The notes below the pieces were generated by a model that saw nothing but the letters and a program-made list of their open reading frames with translations, searched no databases and was not told where the DNA came from. Shown piece after piece: positions 1-8,662 of a stretch of DNA of 64,000 bases. The position numbers and the translations under genes were made by a program. The DNA lies in the NCBI RefSeq assembly GCF_000717715.1, contig NZ_JOAI01000005.1:329009-393008 (forward strand). Direction: 5' to 3'. The stretch comes from Streptomyces sp. NRRL B-24484 (lineage in GTDB: Bacteria; Actinomycetota; Actinomycetes; Streptomycetales; Streptomycetaceae). Every line of letters begins with the position of its first letter. Within the stretch, counting starts at the first letter, position 1.

Positions 1-488
1 ACGCAGACGGTGCCGATGACGGTGTTGGTGTCGTCCACCAGCGGGGCGCCGAGGTAGGCGCGCACGCCCAGCTCGTCGACCACCGGGTTACCGGCGAACC
101 GGGGGTAGGCGAGGATGTCGTCCAGCGCCAGCGGCGAGCGCTGCGCCACCACGTGCGGGCAGAACCCGTGGCTGAGCGGCATCTCGCGGGCCGGGAGGTC
201 GAAGGCGATGCCCCGGTCGGCCCAGGTGTCGTCCTCGACGGGCTGGTTCTGCGCGGGATTTGGCGGGATGTAGAGCCCGCGGAACATCTGGCGCTCGTCG
301 TTGATGAAGTTGACCATCGCGATCGGGGCGCGGGTGATGCTGGCCGCGAGGTGCGCGAAACGGTCGAAGGCCTCGTCCGGGCTGGGGTCGTTGAGTCCCA
401 GGTCGCGGAGCCGGCGGGTCCGTCCGGACTCGCCCCCACCGCCCGGATAGGCGTTCTGAGCGCTCATCACATCAGTCATGGCGGACAT
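1..488 (-). CDS. GAF-domain protein, 3' part outside the window
   Basis: The frame reads leftwards off the window edge, so only the N-terminal ~162 residues are visible. Residues like SHGFCPHVV, LALDDILAYPRFAGNPVV and the GVRAYLGAPL stretch are the usual core of GAF domains that sense small molecules in bacterial signalling proteins. The short Gly-rich N-terminus precedes a helix with FDRFAHLAASIT. Several in-frame ATGs (488, 479, 467) are possible and none has a clear Shine-Dalgarno sequence; the longest is given. It diverges from the acyl-CoA dehydrogenase homologue. What follows the GAF domain, for example a kinase, phosphatase or cyclase, cannot be known from here. Confidence 0.75.
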   Translation of the reverse strand, partial: MSAMTDVMSAQNAYPGGGGESGRTRRLRDLGLNDPSPDEAFDRFAHLAASITRAPIAMVNFINDERQMFRGLYIPPNPAQNQPVEDDTWADRGIAFDLPAREMPLSHGFCPHVVAQRSPLALDDILAYPRFAGNPVVDELGVRAYLGAPLVDDTNTVIGTVC

Positions 489-803
489 GGTGTCAGAACT
501 CAGTACAGGACGGATCGGCGACGTCTCGTCAGACGGTCGGAAAGCGAGAGTAAAGATCCATTCCCCTCCGGGGCGCGATCAAATCCTGCACACAAAAGGT
601 CGCACCCGTTTCGCGCCAATCCATGATCACGCTCTGGAGGTGTGCAGTGACGCATATGACAATGAGTGCTTGCCGAGGACGGGTCGCCCGTCCACCCGCG
701 CGCGGCCCTCAACGGCGCGGCGGCCGTTCCGACCGTCCCCACCCCCGGTCGCCCCTGTGCGGGAGGCGGGACGGCGGCGCTCCCGACCGACGAGAGGACG
801 CCC
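489..803. promoter_or_regulatory. Divergent intergenic region of about 315 bp
   Basis: This stretch separates the leftward GAF gene from the rightward acyl-CoA dehydrogenase homologue. It must carry both promoters. The part around 530-620 is less GC-rich than its surroundings, as promoter DNA often is here. The dehydrogenase frame is open back to 666, but the family N-terminus and a purine-rich site favour the ATG at 804. I see no convincing gene inside. Confidence 0.5.
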
Positions 804-2030
804 ATGCTGGGCCAGGACTACTTCACCGACGAGCGGCACGAGCAGCTGCGTGCCGAGGTCAGGGAGTTCGCCGAGAAGGAGGTGCGCCCGCAGATCGCCC
901 GCATGGAGGCGGAGCGCACCGTCGAGCACGAGCTCGCACGGGAGATCGCCCGCAGAGGGTGGATCGGCGTCACCGTCCCCCGGGTGTACGGCGGCATGGG
1001 GCTGGGCCACCTGGCCAAGACCGTCATCATCGAGGAACTCTCCCGGGTCAGCGGCGCGATGGGCGCCATCGCCCAGGCCTCCCAGCTCGGCGTCGCCAAG
1101 GTCATCCACTTCGGCTCCGAGCAGCAGCGCCGGCAGTGGCTGCCGCAGTTCGCGGACGGCCGGGCGCTGCCGACCATCGCGGTGACCGAGCCGGAGTCCG
1201 GCGGGCACGTGCTCGGCATGACCGGCACCGCCCGCAAGCGCGGCCGCGACTACGTGCTGAACGGCCGCAAGTGGTTCGTCGGCAACTCGCACATCGGCGA
1301 CGTGCACGGCGTGGTGTTCCGCACCGGCAAGGGCTCCAAGGGCCTCTCCGCCTTCCTGGTGCCGAGCGACGCGCCCGGCTTCCGGCTCGGCGATTCGGGC
1401 AGCCAGAGCGGCCTGCACGGCTTCAGCTTCGGTGAACTGGTCTTCGAGGACTGCCGGATCCCGGCCGCCAACCGGCTCGGCGAGGAGGGGACGGGCCTGG
1501 ACGTCGCCTACTCCTCCAGCATCCTGTACGGCCGGCCGAACCTCGCCGCGGTCGCCCTCGGCATCCACCGGGCGATCGTCGAGGACACCGTCGCCTTCGC
1601 CGAGGACCGCTCGCTCTACGGCAAGCCGCTGGCCGAACTCCCCAACATCAGCCTGAAGATCGGCGAGATGCAGTCCCGCCTGATGACCGCGCGGCTGGCC
1701 GCCTACCACGCCGCGCACCTGCTGGACCTCGGCCGGCCGTGCGACGCGGAACTCATGAACTCCAAGCTGGTCAACACCGAGTACGCGCTGGACTCGGCGC
1801 GCAACGCGATGGAGATCCACGCCGCCCGCGGCCTGCAGGCGGACTACCGGATCGAGCGGTACCTGCGCGACGCCACGCACATCTACCCGCCGGCCGGCAC
1901 CTCCGACGTCCAGCGGCTGCGGCTCGGCCAGGTGGCCTCGGGCAGCTACGGCGTGCAGTGGTCGGAGAAGCTCGCCGAGCTGGCCAAGGTGCACAGCACG
2001 GTCTGGGCCCCGCAGGCGCTCGCGGTCTGA
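804..2030 (+). CDS. Acyl-CoA dehydrogenase family protein without the usual catalytic Glu
   Basis: The 408-residue product has the full acyl-CoA dehydrogenase fold: N-terminal helices (FTDERHEQLRAEVREFAEKEV), the FAD/substrate beta domain (TEPESGG, LNGRKWFVGNS) and the C-terminal helical domain (MEIHAARGLQADYRIERYLRDA). In medium-chain enzymes the base is the Glu of the YEGT motif before QR. Here the aligned stretch reads YPPAGTSDVQR, placing Ala at that point, and the isovaleryl-type alternative Glu on the earlier helix is not seen either (GRPNLAAVALG). Family members with this change can act on other chemistry or lack alpha-beta dehydrogenation. The start is taken at ATG 804 after CGAGAGGACG. 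The gene stands alone. Confidence 0.85.
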   Translation: MLGQDYFTDERHEQLRAEVREFAEKEVRPQIARMEAERTVEHELAREIARRGWIGVTVPRVYGGMGLGHLAKTVIIEELSRVSGAMGAIAQASQLGVAKVIHFGSEQQRRQWLPQFADGRALPTIAVTEPESGGHVLGMTGTARKRGRDYVLNGRKWFVGNSHIGDVHGVVFRTGKGSKGLSAFLVPSDAPGFRLGDSGSQSGLHGFSFGELVFEDCRIPAANRLGEEGTGLDVAYSSSILYGRPNLAAVALGIHRAIVEDTVAFAEDRSLYGKPLAELPNISLKIGEMQSRLMTARLAAYHAAHLLDLGRPCDAELMNSKLVNTEYALDSARNAMEIHAARGLQADYRIERYLRDATHIYPPAGTSDVQRLRLGQVASGSYGVQWSEKLAELAKVHSTVWAPQALAV

Positions 2031-2282
2031 CCGGCGCCCGGCGTCCGCCCGGCGCGCCCGGCGCCGGGCGGACCCGGACACCCCGACGCGCGGTCCACGT
2101 TCCGTCAGTTGATGTTGCTCACAGGCCTGTCGGGGCTGGTACCGTGCTGCCCTCGGCGGCACAGCTGCGCGGAACCACTTGATGACGGTCAGTCAACAGG
2201 GGGTATCGTTCCCGCTCGTCCCCGCCGACACCCGTCGACTCGCACGGGCTCACGCCGTTCTGCACCCCGCACGAGGAATCAG
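2031..2282. promoter_or_regulatory. Intergenic region upstream of the conservon
   Basis: About 250 bp between the dehydrogenase homologue and cvnA. It contains several TCAGT/GTCAAC-like elements around 2103-2205, but I cannot assign a firm promoter. The cvnA start has its own CGAGGA ribosome site just upstream of 2283. Confidence 0.4.
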
Positions 2283-4130
2283 ATGCCAGGCATACCGGCC
2301 CAGCGCCCCGGCCACCGCGCCGGACGCACCGGCTCGCTCCGTACCTCCCTCCTGCCCCTGGTGCTGGTGCCCTGCGCCGGCCTCGCCGTCGCCTGGGGCT
2401 ACGCCGGCGTGCTGCTGCTGCACAGCGGCCAGGGCCTGGCGTTCGGGCTCGGCACCGCCGCGGTCGCCGCGGTGCTCGCCTGGAGCCTCGTCCAGGGCCG
2501 CCGCACCGCGCAGGTGCTCACCGCCCGCGTGGACTCCCTGCGGGAGATCACCCGCTCCCTCGCCGAGACCGAACTGCCCGGCGTCGTCCGGCAGATCGAG
2601 GCCGGCGAGGACGTCCCGGCGCCGGCCGACGGCCGCGCGGCGCGCCGCTCCGGCGGCGACGAGATCCAGCAGGTCGCCGAGGCCGTCGACGCCGTCCGGC
2701 GGACCGCGGTCACGGCCATCGTCCAGCAGGCGCAGGGCCGCGAGGGCACCAAGAAGGTCTTCCTCAACATCGCCCGCCGCACCCAGGTGCTGATCCACCG
2801 CCAGATCACCATGCTGGACGAGCTGGAGCGCCGCCACGAGGAGCCGGAGCTGCTCAAGGAGCTGTTCGCGGTCGACCACCTGGCCACCCGGATGCGGCGC
2901 AACGCCGAGAACCTCGTCGTCCTCGGCGGCGCGCTGCCGGCCCGCCGCTGGCGCAACGCCGTGCCGATGGTCAACGTGCTGCGCTCGGCGGTCTCCGAGA
3001 CCGAGAACTACGCCCGGGTGGTCGTCCAGGGCGTGCCCCGCACCGCACTGGCCGGCCAGGCCGTCGCCGACGTGATCCACCTGGTCGCCGAACTCATCGA
3101 GAACGGCACCACCTTCTCGCCGCCCTACACCCAGGTGCTGGTCTCGGCGCAGGAGGTCCCCAAGGGCCTCGCCGTCGAGGTCGAGGACCGCGGCCTCGGC
3201 ATGTCCGAGGAGGAGTACGACCGGCTCAACGCCTATCTCGCCGACCCGCCGGAGCTGGACGTCGCCGCGCTCGGCGACGACCTGCGACTGGGCCTGTTCG
3301 TGGTCTCCCGGCTGGCCGGCCGGCACGACATCCAGGTCGCCCTGCGCCCCTCGCCGTACGGCGGCACCCGCGCCGTCGTCCTGGTGCCCTCCGCCCTGCT
3401 GGAGGCCGCGCCGGCGCCCGCCGGCTTCCCCGGTCTGCCGTTCGGCGCCCGGGTGGCCGAGCAGCCCGCCGCCCGCCCCGCGGGCGGTCTCGCCGCCGGC
3501 GCGCCGATCCCCGGCCTGCCGGGGGCCGTCGTCTCCGCCGTGCCCTTCCGCGCCCCGGCGGCACCCGACCGGCCGGCCGTGCCCGGGCAGACCGCCCTGC
3601 CGGCCGAGCCCGCCGACCCCGTGGCGCCCGAGGGGGCGCCGGTCGCCGAGCGGGCCGTCCACGAGGCCGCCCCGGAGCCGCGCGAGCTGCCCACCCGGCG
3701 GTCCCAGCCGCCCGCCCTGCCCGCCGCCGGAACCTCCTACGTCCGGCCGGCCGCGGCCGAAACGCCCGCCGCTCCGGACGTCCAGGAGCTGCAGGACCCG
3801 CAGGAGCTCTCCGCCGGGGGCGAGCTGCGCACCCCGAAGGTGCTGCCGAAGCGGGTGCGGAACGCCAGCCTCGCCGACCAGCTCCGCGAGGCCGCCGCGG
3901 CCGAGCGGGCCGGCGGGGGCGGCACCGGTGCCGCAGCCGCCGCGGCACGTCCGGCCCGGCCCGCCGCCGAGGAGGACCCGTCGCCGCAGCGCTCGCGCGC
4001 CACCATGGCCGCCATCCAGCGCGGCACCCGGACGGCCCGCGACGGTGCGCCGCCGCAGGCGTCCCCCGCCGGGACGCCCGCAGAGACACCCACCGCACCC
4101 CATGCCCCTGCTCGCGAGGACCAGCCCTGA
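2283..4130 (+). CDS. cvnA: Conservon sensor-kinase-like ATPase CvnA
   Basis: A 615-residue membrane protein that heads a four-gene conservon. Two hydrophobic segments lie near residues 20-65, followed by a linker. A dimerisation region has RRTQVLIHRQITMLDELER and the conservon-typical FAVDHLATRMRRNAENLVVL. The C-terminal HATPase domain has an N box in LVAELIENGTTFSPP, a G1 box in VEDRGLGMS and LRLGLFVVSRLAG. The last ~200 residues are Pro/Ala-rich and probably unstructured. In Streptomyces, CvnA proteins form membrane complexes with CvnB-D resembling eukaryotic G-protein systems. The start at 2283 is chosen for CGAGGA upstream and because the membrane segments follow directly. The stop overlaps the cvnB start (TGATG). 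Confidence 0.9.
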   Translation: MPGIPAQRPGHRAGRTGSLRTSLLPLVLVPCAGLAVAWGYAGVLLLHSGQGLAFGLGTAAVAAVLAWSLVQGRRTAQVLTARVDSLREITRSLAETELPGVVRQIEAGEDVPAPADGRAARRSGGDEIQQVAEAVDAVRRTAVTAIVQQAQGREGTKKVFLNIARRTQVLIHRQITMLDELERRHEEPELLKELFAVDHLATRMRRNAENLVVLGGALPARRWRNAVPMVNVLRSAVSETENYARVVVQGVPRTALAGQAVADVIHLVAELIENGTTFSPPYTQVLVSAQEVPKGLAVEVEDRGLGMSEEEYDRLNAYLADPPELDVAALGDDLRLGLFVVSRLAGRHDIQVALRPSPYGGTRAVVLVPSALLEAAPAPAGFPGLPFGARVAEQPAARPAGGLAAGAPIPGLPGAVVSAVPFRAPAAPDRPAVPGQTALPAEPADPVAPEGAPVAERAVHEAAPEPRELPTRRSQPPALPAAGTSYVRPAAAETPAAPDVQELQDPQELSAGGELRTPKVLPKRVRNASLADQLREAAAAERAGGGGTGAAAAAARPARPAAEEDPSPQRSRATMAAIQRGTRTARDGAPPQASPAGTPAETPTAPHAPAREDQP

Positions 4131-4564
4131 TGACGACCCAGCACACCGAAACCCAGCGCGACCTCAACTGGCTGCTGGACGAGTTGGTCTCCCGCGTACC
4201 GGAGACCAGGCACGCCGTGGTGCTGTCCGAGGACGGCCTGCTCGTCGGCATGGACAAGAACCTGGACCGCGCGGACGGCGAGCACCTCTCCGCGGTCGCC
4301 TCCGGCCTGCAGAGCCTCGCCCGCGGCGCCGGCCAGCGCTTCGACGGCGGCCGCGTCCGGCAGACCGTGATCGAGATGGACCACCTGTTCCTCTTCGTCA
4401 CCACCGCCGGCCAGGGCGCCCGACTGGCCGTGCTCACCTCCGAGGCGGTCGACGCGGGCCTGATGGCCTACGAGATCAACATGCTCGTCAAGCAGGTCGG
4501 TGCCTACCTCACCGCCGCGCCGCGCAGCGATGCCGGCCGGGACCGGGCGGGTGACCTTGCGTGA
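4130..4564 (+). CDS. cvnB: Roadblock/LC7 domain protein CvnB
   Basis: A 144-residue protein made almost entirely of one roadblock/LC7 fold: LNWLLDELVSRVPETRHAVVLSEDGLLVG at the N-terminus, then LSAVASGLQSLARGAG and the strand MDHLFLFVTTAGQGARLAVL. Roadblock proteins partner small GTPases, here presumably CvnD, as GTPase regulators or adaptors. The start codon overlaps the cvnA stop as TGATG, and its own stop overlaps the next start as GTGA. This indicates translational coupling and matched stoichiometry. Confidence 0.93.
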   Translation: MTTQHTETQRDLNWLLDELVSRVPETRHAVVLSEDGLLVGMDKNLDRADGEHLSAVASGLQSLARGAGQRFDGGRVRQTVIEMDHLFLFVTTAGQGARLAVLTSEAVDAGLMAYEINMLVKQVGAYLTAAPRSDAGRDRAGDLA

Positions 4565-4932
4565 CCCCCGAGGAGGCGTGGTTCGACCGGGAGGCCGGGC
4601 ATCTCGTCCGCCCTTACGCGATCACCGGCGGGCGGACGGAGTCGGGCCGCACCGACTACTCGCTGATCACCCTGGTGGTCACCGCCGACCCCCGCGTCGA
4701 CACCACGCGGATGGGGCCCGAACCGGCGGCGATCCTCGGCATGTGCCGGGAACGGCCGCTGGCGGTCGCCGAGATCGCGGCCCAGCTCGACCTGCCGGTG
4801 AGCGTGGTCAAGGTGCTGCTCGGCGACCTCGCCGACGCCTCGCTGATCATCACGCGGGCACCGGTCCCACTGGCCGAGGTGCCGGACCTGGCCCTCGTCC
4901 AGGCCGTCATCGACGGCGTGCGCAATCTCTGA
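4561..4932 (+). CDS. cvnC: DUF742 protein CvnC
   Basis: A 123-residue DUF742 protein. It has the characteristic start FDREAGHLVRPYAITGGRTE and a winged-helix-like middle (PLAVAEIAAQLDLPVSVVKVLLGDLADASLI). It starts at GTG within the cvnB stop (GTGA). CvnC is a constant conservon member and is thought to join the CvnA/B/D complex; its biochemical role is not settled. The reading frame and neighbours leave little doubt about family. Confidence 0.93.
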   Translation: MTPEEAWFDREAGHLVRPYAITGGRTESGRTDYSLITLVVTADPRVDTTRMGPEPAAILGMCRERPLAVAEIAAQLDLPVSVVKVLLGDLADASLIITRAPVPLAEVPDLALVQAVIDGVRNL

Positions 4933-4954
4933 GAACAGCTGAGGAGCAAGCACG

Positions 4955-5533
4955 ATGACCCAGAGCCTGGTCCCCGGGGCGGTCAAGATCCTGGTGGCCG
5001 GCGGTTTCGGCGTGGGCAAGACCACCATGGTCGGCTCGGTCAGCGAGATCGAGCCGCTGTCGACCGAGGAGCGGATCACCCAGGCCAGCGTCGGCGTGGA
5101 CAGCCTGGACGGCGTCCGCGACAAGTCGACGACCACGGTCGCGATGGACTTCGGCCGGATCACCCTCCGGGACGACCTGGTGCTCTACCTCTTCGGCACC
5201 CCGGGGCAGTTCCGCTTCTGGTTCATGTGGGACGACCTGGCGCTCGGCGCGCTCGGCGCGATCGTCCTGGCGGACACCCGGCGGCTGGAGTCCAGCTTCG
5301 CGGCGGTCGACTACTTCGAGCAGCGCGGGGTGCCGTTCGCGGTCGGCGTGAACTGCTTCCACGGCCGCCGCGAGGCGAGTGCGGAGGACGTCCGGTCCGC
5401 GCTCGACCTCGACGAGTCGGTGCCGGTGGTGCTCTGCGACGTCCGCGACCGGGCCTCCAGCAAGGAGGTGCTGCTGGCGCTGCTCGACCGCGTCCGCACC
5501 GGAGCCCTGGCAGCAGCGGGACAGCCTGCCTGA
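4955..5533 (+). CDS. cvnD: Conservon Ras-like GTPase CvnD
   Basis: A 192-residue small GTP-binding protein. The P-loop is GGFGVGKTT near residue 16, and the switch II region is LYLFGTPGQFRFWF. The usual NKxD base-recognition motif is replaced by VNCFHG, which is common in this prokaryotic GTPase group but means guanine specificity is inferred. A GAGGAGC ribosome site precedes the ATG by a good distance. It ends the conservon. The cytochrome P450 (CvnE) that follows some conservons is absent, and a hairpin element comes next. Confidence 0.93.
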   Translation: MTQSLVPGAVKILVAGGFGVGKTTMVGSVSEIEPLSTEERITQASVGVDSLDGVRDKSTTTVAMDFGRITLRDDLVLYLFGTPGQFRFWFMWDDLALGALGAIVLADTRRLESSFAAVDYFEQRGVPFAVGVNCFHGRREASAEDVRSALDLDESVPVVLCDVRDRASSKEVLLALLDRVRTGALAAAGQPA

Positions 5534-5564
5534 CCGGGCGAGCGTCCGGGGGCGCCGGGGGTAC

Positions 5565-5585
5565 CTCCCGGCCGGAGGCCGGGGG
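5565..5585. terminator. Hairpin after cvnD
   Basis: CCTCCCGGCC pairs across a GGA loop with GGCCGGGGG just 3' of cvnD. No T-tract follows, as is usual in high-GC actinomycetes. Very similar hairpins lie at 13726-13748 and, in extended form, 51528-51564. It probably ends conservon transcription. Confidence 0.6.
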
Positions 5586-5586
5586 C

Positions 5587-5683
5587 GGAACTGCGCAGTC
5601 CGGGAATGGGCGTCAGGACGATTCGGGCAAGCCTTGGTGCGTCCAGCGACCCGCATCCGAATTGCGCAGTTCCCCGCGCCCCT
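5587..5683. repeat. Recurrent intergenic element, copies 1 and 2
   Basis: GGAACTGCGCAG (5587-5598) and the inverted form ATTGCGCAGTTCCCCGCGCCCCT (5661-5683, given only to show its extent) face each other about 70 bp apart. Related copies lie near 13747, 13784, 13881 and 58153. All are intergenic and at 3' ends or convergent junctions. They look like a dispersed chromosomal repeat, not a gene-specific operator. Confidence 0.6.
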
Positions 5684-5716
5684 GAGTAGTCACCCCTGGA
5701 CGGGCCGGCCTCCTCG

Positions 5717-6568
5717 TCAGGCCGGGGCGAGCTGGAGGACGGCGATGCCTGCCACCACCACCGCCCCGGCGGCCATCCGGGCGGCCCCGAGGCGCTCGCG
5801 GAAGACCAGCGCGCCGATCAGCGCGGCGATCACGATGCTGGTCTCCCGCAGGGCCGCGATCGTCGCCAGGTCGCCGTGCGCCTGGGCCCACACCACGAGT
5901 CCGTACGCGGTGAGCGAGAGCACCCCGCCGGCGAGGCCCTGCACCCAGCCGGGGCCCGGCTCGCAGAACAGCGAGGGGCCGCGCAGCAGCACCGCGGTCA
6001 GCAGCATCCCGGCACCCTGCAGGACGAACAGCCAGGCGATGTAGCCGAGCACGGTCGTGGAGGTGCGCACGCCCGTCCCGTCGACCACGGTGTAGCCGGC
6101 GATCATCGCGCCGGTGCCCAGGGCCGCTGCCACGGCGGGCAGTTGGGCGCGGCCCGGTACGCCGTCGGCGAGCGCCAGCCCGGCCAGGCCGGCCGAGATC
6201 ACCAGGACGCCGGCCCACTGCGCGGCGCCGAGCGGACGGCCGAGCACCAGCACCGAGAGGGCGGCCACCAGCCACGGCGCGGTGCCGCGGGCGAGCGGGT
6301 ACATCTGCCCGAAGTCGCCCAGCCGGTAGGCCTGCAGGAGCAGCAGCTGGTACAGCACCTGGAGCAGCGCGGAGGCGGCCAGGTAGGGCCAGGCGCGGGC
6401 GTCGGGCAGCGGGGCGAGGCAGGCGAGCAGGACGCCGCCGCCGAGGAAGGCCGCGTTGATGAGGGCGAAGCCGACCACCTTGTCGGGGAGGGCGTGGGCC
6501 AGGGCGTTCCACACCGCGTGCAACGCCGCCGCCACCAGTACGACCACCGGCACCACTGTTGCGTCCAT
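5717..6568 (-). CDS. EamA/DMT-family membrane transporter
   Basis: A 283-residue protein of about ten hydrophobic helices in two similar halves, as in EamA (drug/metabolite) permeases. It opens with VVLVAAALHAVWNALAHALPDK, and the second half ends with ALRETSIVIAALIGALVFRERLG, the family's most conserved helix pair. These proteins usually export amino acids or other metabolites; the substrate cannot be read from sequence. The ATG at 6568 follows GGGAG and fits the first helix. It diverges from the TrkA-N channel gene and converges with the conservon. Confidence 0.85.
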   Translation of the reverse strand: MDATVVPVVVLVAAALHAVWNALAHALPDKVVGFALINAAFLGGGVLLACLAPLPDARAWPYLAASALLQVLYQLLLLQAYRLGDFGQMYPLARGTAPWLVAALSVLVLGRPLGAAQWAGVLVISAGLAGLALADGVPGRAQLPAVAAALGTGAMIAGYTVVDGTGVRTSTTVLGYIAWLFVLQGAGMLLTAVLLRGPSLFCEPGPGWVQGLAGGVLSLTAYGLVVWAQAHGDLATIAALRETSIVIAALIGALVFRERLGAARMAAGAVVVAGIAVLQLAPA

Positions 6569-6685
6569 GCCCGCTCCCGTCCCCGTCGCAGACGTCCGAG
6601 GGTACCAACCAGTGCGAACGTGACGAATCATCAACGCGGCTGCAGGAAGATCGCGTTACGGTCACGGTCCTGCCAGGATGGCGGC

Positions 6686-8590
6686 ATGTCCACCACCACC
6701 GGGCCCGTTCCCGCCCTGCCTTCGCAGACCGTCCCGGCGGACGGCGGCACCGAGCCGGCCGGACCGCCCGGACCGGCCGGAGGGCCCGCCGCGGTCGAAC
6801 GGCCCGCCGCTGCCGAACGGCCGGACGAGGGTGGGCACATGATCGTCTGCGGCCAGGACACCCTCGCCCTCCGGCTCGCCGTCGAACTCACCACGCTCTA
6901 CGGCCGACGGGTCACCGTCGTGGTGCGCTCCCTCCGGGAGGGCCAGAGCCCGCAGATCGCCGCGCTGGCCGAGGAACGGCGGCTGCCCGTCCGGGTGGTG
7001 GAGGCCGCCGAGCCGAGCACCGCGGTGCTCGCCGAGGCCGGCATCCGGGAGGCCGCGGCGCTGGCGCTGACCGGCTCCGACGACCAGGCCAACGTGCAGG
7101 CCGCGCTGCGGGCCCGCCGGCTCAACCCCGGGGTCCGGCTGGTGCTGCGGGTCTACAACCGGCGGCTCGGCCGCCGGGTCGGCCAGCTGCTCGACCGGGC
7201 CGCCGCCGCCCGCACACCGAACGGCGGGCCCGCCCCCGAGGCCTCCACCACTGTGCTGTCCACCTCGGCGACCGCCGCCCCCGCCCTGGTCTCCGCCGCC
7301 GTCTCCGGCCACCCGGCCGTGGTGCACGTCGACGGCCGGCTGCTGCGGGCGGCCGAACTGCCGCCGGACACCCCGGCCGCCGGCACCGAGCTGGCCACCC
7401 TCGCCCTCCTCCCGAGCGGCCGGGGCCGCTCCCCCGTGCTGCTGCCCGGCCCCGGCGCCACGCCGCCGCCGGAGGGCCGGCGGCTCGTCCTGGAGCTGCT
7501 CGGGCACCCCGAGGAACGGCGGCCCCGCCGTCGCCTGCCCGGCCTGTCCGGACTGCCGGTCGCCGCGCTGTTCTCCCGGCGGCTGCGGCTCGCGCTCGGC
7601 TCGCTGACCGCCCTGCTCGCCCTGTTCGCCGGCCTCACCTCGGCCCTCACCGGCGAGAACCCGGTGCACACCGCCTACCTCGCGGTGCTGGACGTGATCG
7701 CGATCGCCGACCCGGCCACCGCCGACACCCCGGCCCGCAAGGTGCTGCAGATCCTCACCGCGCTCAGCGGTCTGCTGCTGATGCCGCTGCTCACCGCCCT
7801 CGCCCTGGAGGCGCTCGGCACCTTCCGGGCCGCCTCGGCGCTGCGCCGCCCGCCGCGCGGGATCTCCAACCACGTGGTGCTGCTCGGCCTCGGCCGGGTC
7901 GGCAGCCGGGTGCTGGACCGGCTGCGCGAGCTGGACCTGCCGGTGGTCTGCGTGGAGAGCGACCCGACGGCCCGCGGGGTGGCCCGGGCCCGCGCGTACG
8001 GGGTGCCGGTGGTGCTCGGCGACGCCACCCAGGAGGGGGTGCTGGAGGCCGCCCGGGTCGGCCGGGCCCGCGCGATGCTCGCGCTCACGAGCAACGACTC
8101 CACCAACCTGGAGGCGGCGCTGTCGGCCCGCGAGTGCAATCCCGAGGTGCGGGTGGTGATGGGCCTGTTCGACGACGACTTCGCCGCCGACGTGTACCGG
8201 GCGCTGCGCGACTCCTACCCGTCGGCGGAGACCCGCAGCCACAGCGTCTCGTTCCTGTCGGCGCCGGCGTTCGCCTCCGCGATGATGGGCCGGCAGGTGC
8301 TGGGCGCGTTCGCGGTCGGGCGGCAGGTGCTGCTGCTCGCCGCGGTGGACGTCGGCGGCCATCCGGAGCTCGCCGGCCGGACGGTCGCCGCGGCGCACTG
8401 CCCCGGGCACTGGCAGGTGCTCGCCCTGGACGTCGCCGAACCCGAGCGGCGCGCCCGGGACCTCGGCCTCGCCTACCGGGCCCGCCCCGAGCTGCGCTGG
8501 AACCCGCCCGCGGAGCACGAGCTCGACGCGGGCGACCTGGTGGTGGTCGCCGCCACCCGGGAGGGCCTGGGGCGGCTGCTGCGGCACTGA
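6686..8590 (+). CDS. Potassium-channel-like protein with two TrkA-N (RCK) domains
   Basis: A 634-residue protein. A Pro/Ala-rich N-terminus precedes the first nucleotide-binding RCK domain (HMIVCGQDTLALRLAVELTT, residues ~50-160). A middle part carries hydrophobic helices (LRLALGSLTALLALFAGLTSAL; VLQILTALSGLLLMPLLTALALEAL). The second RCK domain is canonical: NHVVLLGLGRVGSRVLDRL, VVCVESDP, GDATQEGVLEAA. The predicted role is ligand-gated potassium conductance or regulation at the membrane. I do not see a clean TVGYG selectivity filter (DVIAIADPATA sits where it might lie), so ion selectivity is uncertain. The start at 6686 follows AGGATGG. Confidence 0.85.
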   Translation: MSTTTGPVPALPSQTVPADGGTEPAGPPGPAGGPAAVERPAAAERPDEGGHMIVCGQDTLALRLAVELTTLYGRRVTVVVRSLREGQSPQIAALAEERRLPVRVVEAAEPSTAVLAEAGIREAAALALTGSDDQANVQAALRARRLNPGVRLVLRVYNRRLGRRVGQLLDRAAAARTPNGGPAPEASTTVLSTSATAAPALVSAAVSGHPAVVHVDGRLLRAAELPPDTPAAGTELATLALLPSGRGRSPVLLPGPGATPPPEGRRLVLELLGHPEERRPRRRLPGLSGLPVAALFSRRLRLALGSLTALLALFAGLTSALTGENPVHTAYLAVLDVIAIADPATADTPARKVLQILTALSGLLLMPLLTALALEALGTFRAASALRRPPRGISNHVVLLGLGRVGSRVLDRLRELDLPVVCVESDPTARGVARARAYGVPVVLGDATQEGVLEAARVGRARAMLALTSNDSTNLEAALSARECNPEVRVVMGLFDDDFAADVYRALRDSYPSAETRSHSVSFLSAPAFASAMMGRQVLGAFAVGRQVLLLAAVDVGGHPELAGRTVAAAHCPGHWQVLALDVAEPERRARDLGLAYRARPELRWNPPAEHELDAGDLVVVAATREGLGRLLRH

Positions 8591-8608
8591 CCGGCCGCCG
8601 GGACGCCA

Positions 8609-8652
8609 CGGGCCCGGCCGCCCGGGGGTGACCCCGTGCGCGGCCGGGCCCG
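8609..8652. terminator. Bidirectional hairpin between convergent genes
   Basis: A perfect 13-bp inverted repeat: CGGGCCCGGCCGC at 8609-8621 pairs with its complement at 8640-8652 across an 18-nt loop. It lies exactly between the convergent channel and EF-hand genes and can end transcription from both sides. Confidence 0.75.
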
Positions 8653-8662
8653 CGGCCGGGCG

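Noticed and set aside
6686..8590. Calling the double TrkA-N protein a typical Kch/KtrA channel
   Set aside because: No TVGYG-like selectivity filter is visible between the two RCK domains, so only a channel-like or regulatory role is stated.
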